Origin: Rickettsiales bacterium | Lineage (GTDB): Bacteria; Pseudomonadota; Alphaproteobacteria; Rickettsiales; Deianiraeaceae | Direction of reading: 5' to 3' | Assembly (NCBI GenBank): GCA_017444095.1 | Contig: JAFSXM010000002.1 | Location: 1-39,514, forward strand | DNA length: 39,514 bases | In this document: positions 8,708 to 16,520 of the stretch, one piece after another | Layout of the letters: each line of letters starts with the position of its first letter | Position numbering within the stretch: position 1 is the stretch's first letter | Notes under the pieces: generated by a model | Database searches by the model: none | The model's input: only the letters and a program-made list of their open reading frames with translations | What the model was told of the DNA's origin: nothing | Made by a program: the position numbers and the translations under genes

Positions 8708-9445
8708 TTATTGTTGTATTTGAAAGCTCTTTAAATTTATACTCTGCCCTATATACAATCTAAACATAACAGATTGTGTTTTACCATTTTTAACAATATA
8801 ATAATCACTGCGATATTTATAATTAGATTTTTTCAATTTCCTTATTTTTTCTATATCATCTGCTTTTGTTCTGTTTAATATAAATAAGATATTATCTTTA
8901 TTGACTTTAACAATAGAAACATTGCTATGAGCCTCATTTTGATTGCTCTTTTTAATAAATCGGTTATTTATTTTACATCCCCAATTATTGTCATTGTAAT
9001 AGTATAAAGATGACAGTTTTAAATTCATCTCCTTGATATAATCATCCTCATCATCTTGCATATCTTGCATTCTTTGTTGTGTATTAAGCTTAATGTTTTG
9101 ATTAACAAACATATTATGTAGTGCCTGATACTCATCATCGCTATGCAAAAATCCAATGCCATCATCAACCTTTATATCGTTAAAATCAACATTTAAAGCT
9201 CTATTTATTTGAAAAGTAATAATTTTATTGTTTAGATTATTTGTAGAAATTTGTTTTGCACTAAATTCACTTTTCTTATCTTCCAATGATATCGTATCAT
9301 CTAATGTCGAATTTAATAATTTTTGTTTAGAACTTTCATCATTCTTTTGCAAATTAACGACATCATCTGCAAATGACATACCAATGTCATACAAAAATAA
9401 TATCAAGATAACGAAAAATAGTCTACTTCTACATTTCAGGTTCAT
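8708..9445 (-). CDS. Exported protein, weakly PilP/GspB-like
   Basis: A 245-residue protein with an N-terminal signal sequence (RSRLFFVILILFLYDIGMSFA, cleavage likely after SFA). The central part is polar and acidic (MQDMQDDEDDYIKEMN). The C-terminal segment LSSLYYYNDNNWGCKINNRF, later VSIVKVNKDNILFILN, resembles in layout the small beta domain of PilP/GspB-type proteins, where a site-specific pilus or secretion subunit meets its inner-membrane partners. That resemblance is by eye and weak. The gene overlaps the PilO-like gene by 17 bases, so the two are translationally linked. Its position after that gene supports a joint envelope function. Confidence 0.6.
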   Translation of the reverse strand: MNLKCRSRLFFVILILFLYDIGMSFADDVVNLQKNDESSKQKLLNSTLDDTISLEDKKSEFSAKQISTNNLNNKIITFQINRALNVDFNDIKVDDGIGFLHSDDEYQALHNMFVNQNIKLNTQQRMQDMQDDEDDYIKEMNLKLSSLYYYNDNNWGCKINNRFIKKSNQNEAHSNVSIVKVNKDNILFILNRTKADDIEKIRKLKKSNYKYRSDYYIVKNGKTQSVMFRLYIGQSINLKSFQIQQ

Positions 9446-10247
9446 TTTGTTGCTTGCTTAAAACTATCCAATCAATTTCAATTTCACACCTAACTGAATT
9501 AACAATTAACTCCGATATGTCCTTATGTTTAAATTTTAAATCATAATACATAGTCTTTATAGCAGGAGTTGCAGGTTTTACTGATATATATTTTACAATT
9601 AAAAAACCAGGAAAAATATGTTTTATAAATTCTATCATTTGATATATAACTCTCTCATACGAAGTTGTAAAACTCACCGCAATAGTCTTTGAAGACACAT
9701 ATATTTCATTTTTAGAACCAACAGCAATCTTACTAATAAAATTATTCAATTCTACAAGATTTGCATAGGTAAATGGTTTTATTTCTATATGAAAATTACC
9801 AGCAATCATTCTTTTTTCCTTATCCTTTTCTCTTGCGATTTTCGATACATCAAATTGATCGTTAATTTTTCTGTCCACTTCAAATACAATCTCATCAAGA
9901 TTAATATTATCATATACAAACGATCTTTTATCATTAAAAGAAGTTTGTTGAATTTGATTCTGTATTTTTGTCCATTCATTAACAACATTTTTTAAATTCT
10001 GTATATCCAGCCTAATTTGTTGCAACTCACGATGTTTAGACGATATGTCAGTTTTTATTTTTTTACAAATATTACCATAAATATTACCAGCACATATTGC
10101 GAATATTATAATTATTGTAAAAAATATACCAAATTTAACAATAATATGCTTTTGCTCAGACTGATTATCTTTTTTTCCATCTAGCACTGTATCATTTTTA
10201 TTACTAATTACAGGGCTATTTTTTCTAACAACTTTTACTCCAAGCAT
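9429..10247 (-). CDS. Bitopic inner-membrane protein, PilO-like layout
   Basis: A 272-residue protein. It has a cytoplasmic N-terminal tail of about 35 residues, one membrane span (about residues 38-58: FGIFFTIIIIFAICAGNIYG), a coiled coil (HRELQQIRLDIQNLKNVVNE), and two alpha/beta segments in the periplasmic part. This order of tail, span, coil and ferredoxin-like domains is that of PilO/GspM-type assembly proteins of type IV pili and type II secretion. No sequence motif proves it. It starts 6 bases after the ankyrin gene and overlaps the next gene. The three-gene operon, read from the promoter at 11304-11331, would therefore make an envelope complex. Confidence 0.6.
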   Translation of the reverse strand: MLGVKVVRKNSPVISNKNDTVLDGKKDNQSEQKHIIVKFGIFFTIIIIFAICAGNIYGNICKKIKTDISSKHRELQQIRLDIQNLKNVVNEWTKIQNQIQQTSFNDKRSFVYDNINLDEIVFEVDRKINDQFDVSKIAREKDKEKRMIAGNFHIEIKPFTYANLVELNNFISKIAVGSKNEIYVSSKTIAVSFTTSYERVIYQMIEFIKHIFPGFLIVKYISVKPATPAIKTMYYDLKFKHKDISELIVNSVRCEIEIDWIVLSKQQNEPEM

Positions 10248-10253
10248 ATTTTT

Positions 10254-11294
10254 TTACACATTCACTGCCAGTAATTTCAATATTCTTTCGATATTTGTTC
10301 TATCATCATTATCCTTTTTTGCTTCAAGTCTTTTTCTGGCCAGTTTTACAGCACTCTCGCCGTAATTATTTTTAATATAAACATCAGATTGTTTTCCTAA
10401 TAAAGCATTTACAATATCAACATTTTCGAATTCAACAGCTCGCATCAAAGGAGTATAGCCTTCAATATCTCTTATATTCACTATTAGATTATCAACACTC
10501 ATAATCAAAGCAAACATATCCATAACATCATCGCAATTACTTCTTGCAACCCAGTGTAATGGACTAACGCCAGCATCATCAACAAGATTAACATCAGCCC
10601 CCTTTTCAATTAAAAGCTTGGCGACAAGCAAATTATTATGCTCAACAGCCAATAATAACAATGGAGTGTTATTTTCGCATCTCCAATTCACATACTTAGA
10701 ATTATATTTCATCATTGATAATGTTTTTTTTACATTAACAACATCATTTCTTGCAACCATTTTACATAGCTCATTATCAACAGAAACACTATCTCCATTA
10801 TAAGAAACCACCACCTTAGAGGCACCTGATTTTTTAGTTTTTGTGTTTTGTGCTGTTTTTATGTTGTTTTTTACTGTCTTTGTACTTTGTTTTGTACTTT
10901 TTGCACTTTGTTTGATATTTTGCTTTGTATCAGATTGCACTTTTAAACCACCCTCATTGACTTCCTTTTGTTTTGCAGAATTTTGTTTTGCAGAAATTTC
11001 ATAATTGTCTCCAGCCAAAACTTTTAGCAAATTATTTGCATCCTCAACGCTAATATTACCAGTTGCGGATGCATACATTTTTGTATTTGAACCAACTGGC
11101 TTTATAGCCTTATTACCATCTATCTTTGCTTTATTAAGTGTATTATTTGTCTTCTTTTTACTCCCATTTACAGATCTTTTATTTTTCACAAAAACTATAT
11201 TATAGTCATCGTTAGCTTTCTCTATCTCAAAACTAAATGCACTATTTTCACTAAACAATAACAGCGAAAATATTAAAACAAAAAACCTATACAT
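10254..11294 (-). CDS. Exported ankyrin-repeat protein
   Basis: A 346-residue protein. Residues 1-22 form a signal peptide (RFFVLIFSLLLFSENSAFSF). Next comes a long low-complexity linker rich in Lys, Ser, Thr and Asn (KQSAKSTKQSTKTVKNNIK). The C-terminal half holds about four ankyrin repeats, recognisable as TPLLLLAVEHNNLLVAKLL, GADVNLVDDAGVSPLHWVA, and GYTPLMRAVEFENVDIVNAL. Ankyrin repeats bind proteins. With a signal peptide this one should act in the periplasm or outside the cell, unlike the cytosolic-type ankyrin effectors of intracellular bacteria. It heads the operon with the PilO-like and PilP-like genes. Confidence 0.88.
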   Translation of the reverse strand: MYRFFVLIFSLLLFSENSAFSFEIEKANDDYNIVFVKNKRSVNGSKKKTNNTLNKAKIDGNKAIKPVGSNTKMYASATGNISVEDANNLLKVLAGDNYEISAKQNSAKQKEVNEGGLKVQSDTKQNIKQSAKSTKQSTKTVKNNIKTAQNTKTKKSGASKVVVSYNGDSVSVDNELCKMVARNDVVNVKKTLSMMKYNSKYVNWRCENNTPLLLLAVEHNNLLVAKLLIEKGADVNLVDDAGVSPLHWVARSNCDDVMDMFALIMSVDNLIVNIRDIEGYTPLMRAVEFENVDIVNALLGKQSDVYIKNNYGESAVKLARKRLEAKKDNDDRTNIERILKLLAVNV

Positions 11295-11303
11295 AATGGA
11301 ATA

Positions 11304-11331
11304 TGTCTATTAAAAAAATATTTATTGTCAA
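11304..11331 (-). promoter_or_regulatory. Promoter of the ankyrin/PilO-like operon
   Basis: TTGACA (11331-11326), a 16-base spacer and TAGACA (11309-11304) lie on the minus strand; the ATG follows after nine bases. The predicted leader is only about two bases. Confidence 0.6.
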
Positions 11332-11444
11332 ATTAAATAGAGTTAAAAAATTAACAACAATATAAAACCATTAAAAAACAAAAAGCTTTAATACAAATGT
11401 GCATATTACAATGATGAATATTTTTAGAATATTTTTACGATAAA

Positions 11445-11621
11445 TGCTCTATTTAAATAAACTCTTGATTTTTTATATCATAAATATGTGGATTAAACCT
11501 TATAAAGGTGTTGTTTTTTAAAACAATTAAAAAAAAATTATTGTATATATCAATACTGATATAAGTTGTATTTCAATAAGACAATTTATTTGATTTATCA
11601 AGAGTTTGTTTAAACAGAGCA
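11445..11621. mobile_element. 177-bp MITE with 25-bp TIRs and 8-bp target duplication
   Basis: The left end begins TGCTCTATTTAAATAAAC and runs to CTCTTGAT (11445-11469). The right end (11597-11621) is its inverted copy, matching at 23 of 25 positions. The element is flanked by a perfect direct repeat ACGATAAA at 11437-11444 and 11622-11629, as expected of target-site duplication. It has no coding capacity. Inside are small hairpins: ACCTT/AAGGT, TTGTTTT/AAAACAA, and TATATCA-ATAC-TGATATA at 11546-11563. Eight-base duplications are characteristic of IS1595-family transposition, and a transposase of that family is at the left end of the window. That link is inference. It occupies most of the gap between the ankyrin operon and the next gene. 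Confidence 0.85.
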
Positions 11622-11684
11622 ACGATAAAAAACCTTGCAAATAAAACTTTATCAAACATACATAGATATGTAAAGTTGCTTAAT

Positions 11685-12191
11685 ATGTTTAAAAATAAGA
11701 AAAAAGTTAAAATTATTACATTATCGATTTTATCTTGTGTGATAATATTTTTATTAGGTGTTTGTATTGGTGCAAAGTGTTTTAGTGTTCAACATAAAAA
11801 GATCAAGTTTGAAGCCAAAAATATAAGATTTTATACAATAAAAAAGATGCTTGGCAAAACCATAACTAATGATGAGAAAAAAGTCGTTAAAAAATTCCAA
11901 GAAAGCAGTGAAGAATGTATAAATAGTTTTTCTGTTGAGGAACGAAATGGTGTCAATCTCTTAAAAGATGAAGTTTTATCCATTGCAAAGGGTAATGATA
12001 AAATTTCATTTAGATTGAAAGATTTACATTCAATAAAAAGAAAGGAATTGGTTTCTTTAGCAAAAAAAATCAAAAGGTGTAATATAAAAAGCATTAAGGC
12101 CTTAAACAAAGATGAAAGAAAAATGATGAGAGTTGCTATATCAAAAATGGAAATAGATGATATCATTAAACTATACAATGGTATTAAGTAA
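11685..12191 (+). CDS. Single-span membrane protein of unknown function
   Basis: A protein of 168 residues from the ATG at 11685; a TTG at 11676 would add three. The basic N-terminus (MFKNKKKVK) is followed by one hydrophobic segment (IITLSILSCVIIFLLGVCIGA). The remainder is a Lys/Glu-rich helical domain of about 135 residues, containing SFSVEERNGVNLLKDEV and SIKALNKDERKMMRVAISK. The layout resembles envelope or heavy-metal-resistor-type helical proteins, but I see no diagnostic motif. It ends 24 bases before lepB and may be co-transcribed with it. The MITE lies just upstream of its probable promoter (TTGCAA at 11635-11640). Confidence 0.65.
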   Translation: MFKNKKKVKIITLSILSCVIIFLLGVCIGAKCFSVQHKKIKFEAKNIRFYTIKKMLGKTITNDEKKVVKKFQESSEECINSFSVEERNGVNLLKDEVLSIAKGNDKISFRLKDLHSIKRKELVSLAKKIKRCNIKSIKALNKDERKMMRVAISKMEIDDIIKLYNGIK

Positions 12192-12215
12192 TATAAACAT
12201 TCACTGGCATACTAT

Positions 12216-13040
12216 ATGTCGACAAATTTAGACGATAATGTAAGAGTTAGTATAAAAGCAAGAAGGAAAGCATTTCTTGATAAAATTGCTACAAGATTAC
12301 ATTTAGATAAATATAAAAGTCACATAATTGTTGCCAAAGACTGGATATTAACATTAATATATGCTTTAATATTTGCAACCGCTTTCAAAACATTTTTTTA
12401 TGAAAATTTTAAAATACCATCCGGCTCAATGAACCCTTTATTATTGGATGGCGATAGAGTGTTGGTAAATAAATATTATTACGGCTACTCAAAGTTTTCA
12501 TTTCCTTTTAACTTAGCACCAATAAAAGAAAGAATTCTGGCAACAAGAAAACCACAAAGAGGTGATATTATTGTATTTAAATTACCAACAAAAGAAGATA
12601 TAAGCACATTTTATATCAAACGAGTTATTGGTCTCCCGAATGATAAAATACAAGTAAAACAAGGTAGATTGTTTATCAATGGAGAACCTTTAAAATATAA
12701 ACAAATCGGTCTTTTAGAAGCAAAAAGTAAGACCAATCATAATATGTTTAGTTCTATGGAATACAAGGAAAAAAATGAAAGAAATGAATACAGCATCTTG
12801 ATAAGTGACATAAATTCGTTTGCATCAAATACGATAGAATATATTGTCCCAGAAGGATATTATTTCTGTATGGGCGACAATAGGGATAACTCAAAAGACA
12901 GCAGATTTGTCGATTTTGGATTTATACCATTTAGAAATATTGTAGGTAAAGCAGAAAAAATTTTCTTTTCAACCGCTAATGGTGAACTAAACTTCAACAG
13001 AATATTTAAAAATATTGAGGCACAAACCATCCAAGAATAA
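12216..13040 (+). CDS. lepB: Signal peptidase I
   Basis: This inner-membrane serine protease removes Sec/Tat signal peptides. After a cytoplasmic N-terminus of about 40 residues comes one membrane span (WILTLIYALIFATAF), then the catalytic serine motif (KIPSGSMNPLLLDGDRVLVNK), the box RGDIIVFKLP, the catalytic lysine in YIKRVIGLP, and the C-terminal box MGDNRDNSKDSRFVDFGFIP. In the VIGLPNDKI box the usual GD after LP is ND. The length of 274 is normal for alphaproteobacteria. It is 24 bases downstream of the membrane protein gene and convergent with lysC. Confidence 0.96.
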   Translation: MSTNLDDNVRVSIKARRKAFLDKIATRLHLDKYKSHIIVAKDWILTLIYALIFATAFKTFFYENFKIPSGSMNPLLLDGDRVLVNKYYYGYSKFSFPFNLAPIKERILATRKPQRGDIIVFKLPTKEDISTFYIKRVIGLPNDKIQVKQGRLFINGEPLKYKQIGLLEAKSKTNHNMFSSMEYKEKNERNEYSILISDINSFASNTIEYIVPEGYYFCMGDNRDNSKDSRFVDFGFIPFRNIVGKAEKIFFSTANGELNFNRIFKNIEAQTIQE

Positions 13041-13127
13041 TAGTACACAATTACTATTCTGCAATTTTCATTGTTAAATAATGATTAAAAAAAAATCTTG
13101 TAAAAAATCATTCATTAAATATTTATT

Positions 13128-13144
13128 TATTCTTGATAAGAATA
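13128..13144. terminator. Possible bidirectional terminator between lepB and lysC
   Basis: TATTCTT-GAT-AAGAATA forms a 7-bp stem flanked by A/T-rich tracts on both sides, between two convergent genes. A second weak hairpin (ATGATT/AATCAT) lies at 13081-13112. The stem has little GC, so its strength is uncertain. Confidence 0.4.
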
Positions 13145-13155
13145 TTTATTTCCAA

Positions 13156-14646
13156 TTACCTTGCTTTTTTGTCTACTTTTTTATCGTCATTGGCTGTCGT
13201 TTCTACTAATTCTTTATGCAACAATTTAACAACCTTATCGGCATCTTTCAAATTACACACAAAAGATATTCTCGTTGTAGAAAAATCATCGTATATTGCA
13301 TCAATATTGATATTATTTTTCTGCAAAACATCAAATATTTTTCCTGAGATACCGGCAAAAGTAGAAAAATTTGCCCCAATTACACTAACAATAGATTTAT
13401 TATCGTCTTCGTTCACAGACAAATTTTTCTTACGAATATCATTGTCGAATGTTGTTTTAATCTTTCCAAGTATTTCAGGCATCTTTTTCGTCGAAACAAC
13501 TGCCGAAAATAACCTTTGTTTTGTATTTTGAGATATAGTTATAATATCGTCATTGTAAAATTTTAAAATTTTCTGCATCTTTACAATGGTTTTCATCATA
13601 TCAATACGAACACCTATATTTAACTTCAATACAGATACATCGTCCATTTTAATAATACCATTTACAATATAATTTTCATATTTCTCTTTACTAATTTTTG
13701 TTCCTTGAAACGATTGATTATAGACATTTCTTAAAAAGATTGGTATATTCTTCTCCACACAAGGATATATTGCATCGATATGCACTACCTTATTACCAAG
13801 AGAAGACATTTCTGCGATTTCTTGAAACGAAATTTGCTGAATAAAATGTACATGTTTTACAATTTTTGGATCTGCTGTAAACAACCCATTGGTATCTTTC
13901 CAAATTTCAAGAACATCAGCATTTAATGCATTTGCTATAAGTGAGGCCGAGTAATCAGAACCATTTCTGCCAATAGTTGTAGTCCTTAAAGCACAATCAG
14001 CACCAATAAACCCAGCACAAATAACTTTTTTAACTTTCTTCTTTGCAAAAATATCATTAAAAGTATTTTTAATTAAATTTTCAGTCTTAAATAAATCCAC
14101 ATTGGCGTTTGTGAAATGACTATCAGTTCTTATAATCTTTCTGGCATCAATATAGTAACAACTAACACCTTTTTTAGACAAAAAACAATAAACAATACTA
14201 CTCGAAAGCCTTTCTCCAAAACTCAAAATAATATCAACAAAATGTCGTTTATTAAAAAATAATAAATGTTTATTAAAAGCTGTTTCTTTTAAATCATTAA
14301 ATAATTCAAATACATTGCTAATATTTTTTTCGTCAGCCAATGATAGCTCATTAATTATTGCTTTATGAAAATCAATAATTTCATCTACTAATTGCTTTCG
14401 TTTTTCTATGTTTTTTTGATATAAAGCTTTTCTTTCAAGAATTGTGATTTTATTATTTTTTTTACTTTTTCGTTCACCTTGAAACAACAATATGCAATCT
14501 GCCAATTGTTCCAACTTGTTTGTTATTCCATAAAAAGCAGAAATAACAACACAAGCCTTGCAATTATCGCCACTCACTATCGATTGCAAATTTTCTACAT
14601 CCTTTGCATTCTTTAATGCAGAACCGCCGAATTTTAAAACTTTCAC
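13156..14646 (-). CDS. lysC: Aspartate kinase (long, two ACT domains)
   Basis: It phosphorylates aspartate, the first step toward lysine, threonine, methionine and diaminopimelate. The N-terminal motif VLKFGGSALKNAKDV begins right after a GTG at 14646, which I take as the start; the longer upstream frame is hydrophobic and unlike the family. Other motifs: ILSFGERLSS, GRNGSDYSASLIANAL and EIWKDTNGLFTADP. The C-terminal 150 residues fit two ACT regulatory domains, including VIGANFSTFAGISGKIFDVL, so feedback inhibition by amino acids is likely. The length of about 496 and an insert of about 90 residues after the N-terminus place it nearer the LysC/ThrA long type than the alpha/beta short type. 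The tail KKVDKKAR is basic. Confidence 0.93.
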   Translation of the reverse strand: MKVLKFGGSALKNAKDVENLQSIVSGDNCKACVVISAFYGITNKLEQLADCILLFQGERKSKKNNKITILERKALYQKNIEKRKQLVDEIIDFHKAIINELSLADEKNISNVFELFNDLKETAFNKHLLFFNKRHFVDIILSFGERLSSSIVYCFLSKKGVSCYYIDARKIIRTDSHFTNANVDLFKTENLIKNTFNDIFAKKKVKKVICAGFIGADCALRTTTIGRNGSDYSASLIANALNADVLEIWKDTNGLFTADPKIVKHVHFIQQISFQEIAEMSSLGNKVVHIDAIYPCVEKNIPIFLRNVYNQSFQGTKISKEKYENYIVNGIIKMDDVSVLKLNIGVRIDMMKTIVKMQKILKFYNDDIITISQNTKQRLFSAVVSTKKMPEILGKIKTTFDNDIRKKNLSVNEDDNKSIVSVIGANFSTFAGISGKIFDVLQKNNINIDAIYDDFSTTRISFVCNLKDADKVVKLLHKELVETTANDDKKVDKKAR

Positions 14647-14856
14647 AAAATCAACAATACATTGAAATACAAAAAAAATAAAAATAAACAAAAATTATAC
14701 AATCAAACAAAAATTGTCATAACATATTTTCTATTGTGTATTTTTGTGTAAAAATCTTAATGGCAATAGAATATACCTAAGGCAACACTAATGACAAAAA
14801 AAACAGCAACATACGACCACTATAACTATACAGCTTTCAGATAATTACTATTTTAG
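14647..14856. other. Intergenic region without a recognised gene
   Basis: It holds only very AT-rich sequence and a 17-codon ATG frame near 14791 that I cannot support as a gene. The lysC promoter should be at its left edge, but no convincing hexamer pair is visible. Confidence 0.5.
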
Positions 14857-16386
14857 TTACAATTGTGGAGTATCAGGAGCTGGAATACCGCTATCAGCAT
14901 CACCATTGGACATTGGTTTTGTTACAGGCGATTGTTCAGGTATTGTAGACGGTGCAACTGGTGTACCATCATTAACTATCTGTCCATCTGGCTTTGGATT
15001 ATCATGTCCATCATTACCAATTGGTGCACCATCCCCTGGCTGATCTGATTTGCCTGGCTCAATATTTTCGTCAGCTACTGTAGCCGCCGGTTTATCTTCT
15101 ATTACAAAATCACTTAGTGTTTTTCCACTATTCATATCCTCCTTAAGCTTTTTTAGACTGTCAAGATTATCTAAATTATATCTGTTATAAAATTCATCAA
15201 CATGTTTTGGATCTACATTTCCAGTTTCTGGATCTTTTATAAAATTATAAAAATCATTCCCTCCAAATTTAGTTGCATTAAAATCAACATAGTAACGATC
15301 GTCCGGTGATGATTCATAGTTCTGTGTTCCTTTGATGAAGCCATATTTATAACTACTTGGAATGTTATCACCTTTTTCTGCATACAAAATACCAAGTTCA
15401 TTTCTTATATTTTCCTTCGCATCAAAAACCTTAATAGCATCAGGATGCTGTTCTGACATAGACTTAACATAAGTATTTATTTCATTACTATCGAGTATCC
15501 CATTGCCATCAAGATCAGCTTCTTCTAATGTCTGGTAATTAACTTTTCTACCAATATTGCCGTTATCATCTATTGTAAACAACAATGATTCATCTCTTGT
15601 CAGACAAGTTTTGTTTTGAAAATTTTCAAAAAACATTGATGTCTCCTTATTATGTGGATCTTCAATAAAAATATTGTCCTGACCACCACCAATTTGACTT
15701 GGAATTTTATCACTTGTTATACCAAAAACACTTTCAATATCAATACTATCCAACATTTTAGCCTTCTGATTACGGAGATCGCATAATTCTGCTTTTATGT
15801 CACAAAAATCTTCTCTTAGCTCTTCGTATCTATCTTTATAGCTGTCTAATTTGTTTTGCAGAAAATCCTTATTACTCTCTCCTGCCGTCCCTGTTGATGG
15901 CGAATTCAAGATTCTCAAAACGGCTTGTCCCTCAGCTTTAGTTTGTTTTAGTTCGTTTAATATATTATCATAATCTTCCTGTTTCTTTGACAGATCATTA
16001 CATATTTCTTTATACGCTGGTGTGAGAGAAATATCAAAATCTTCATTTTCTTCCTTTTTTGGTTCTTCTTCATTTTCTTCCTTTTTTGGTTCTTCTTCAT
16101 TTTCTTCCTTTTTTGCATCTTCTTTTAGGTATTTTAGGTATTGTTTTGCTCTTTTGTCAATCCCGTCTCTATACTCACGATCTTCATTTGGATCATTTAG
16201 GTATCGTTCTGCTCTTTTGTTTATCCTTTCAATATACTCACGATCTTCCTTTGGAAGATCTTGGGATGGTTCTGTTCCTATCATTTTATCACTTTTATTT
16301 TTTATAACTGGCTTGTCGACTTCTGGTGTTTTATCAACAGGATCCTTAAATTTTTTATAAGAATAATTTTTCTCTTCTTCCATCAT
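14857..16386 (-). CDS. EF-hand-containing acidic repeat protein
   Basis: A protein of about 509 residues, taking the ATG at 16386; the longer frame from 16407 translates the -10 region. There is no signal peptide. The N-terminus has two related copies of EDREY-x3-I-(N/D)-KRA-x2-YL, then three KKEENE(EEP) units. A coiled-coil stretch follows (NKLDSYKDRYEELREDF). One canonical EF-hand loop is present, DLDGNGILDSNE, with Asp at 1 and 3, Asn at 5, Asp at 9 and Glu at 12, so calcium binding is likely. The C-terminus is Pro/Gly/Asp-rich (PAPDTPQL at the end). Function unknown; single EF-hands outside animals occur in secreted and signalling proteins. Confidence 0.8.
   Translation of the reverse strand: MMEEEKNYSYKKFKDPVDKTPEVDKPVIKNKSDKMIGTEPSQDLPKEDREYIERINKRAERYLNDPNEDREYRDGIDKRAKQYLKYLKEDAKKEENEEEPKKEENEEEPKKEENEDFDISLTPAYKEICNDLSKKQEDYDNILNELKQTKAEGQAVLRILNSPSTGTAGESNKDFLQNKLDSYKDRYEELREDFCDIKAELCDLRNQKAKMLDSIDIESVFGITSDKIPSQIGGGQDNIFIEDPHNKETSMFFENFQNKTCLTRDESLLFTIDDNGNIGRKVNYQTLEEADLDGNGILDSNEINTYVKSMSEQHPDAIKVFDAKENIRNELGILYAEKGDNIPSSYKYGFIKGTQNYESSPDDRYYVDFNATKFGGNDFYNFIKDPETGNVDPKHVDEFYNRYNLDNLDSLKKLKEDMNSGKTLSDFVIEDKPAATVADENIEPGKSDQPGDGAPIGNDGHDNPKPDGQIVNDGTPVAPSTIPEQSPVTKPMSNGDADSGIPAPDTPQL
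16041..16115. repeat. 27-bp tandem repeat (2.8 copies) in the EF-hand gene
   Basis: Units start at 16041, 16068 and 16095 and are identical over their shared length. They encode the KKEENEEEP units on the minus strand. The copy number could vary by slippage without breaking the frame. Confidence 0.9.
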
Positions 16387-16396
16387 AAAAACAATA

Positions 16397-16402
16397 ATTA
16401 TA
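16397..16402 (-). promoter_or_regulatory. -10 element TATAAT of the EF-hand gene
   Basis: A perfect TATAAT preceded by TG (extended -10) lies ten bases before the ATG at 16386. It falls inside the longer reading frame, showing that the upstream ATG at 16407 is probably not the start. A 12-base T tract (minus strand) occupies the -35 region. Confidence 0.6.
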
Positions 16403-16520
16403 CACATTCATAATAACAAAAAAAAAAACTAATACAAGTTTATTTTATCATTCTTGACTTTTACTTCATGCAGGCCATAACAAAGCGGATAAAACTTATT
16501 GTTGTGTATTTTTTCTCAAA

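Noticed and set aside
14791..14844. A 17-codon ATG frame between lysC and the EF-hand gene
   Set aside because: It is very short, has no hydrophobic or other recognisable character and no promoter; it is expected by chance in AT-rich DNA.
16022..16360. Ser/Phe-rich ORF on the plus strand opposite the EF-hand gene
   Set aside because: It is the antisense of the acidic repeat region (Glu/Lys codons read as Ser/Phe); the minus-strand frame has the EF-hand and proper context.
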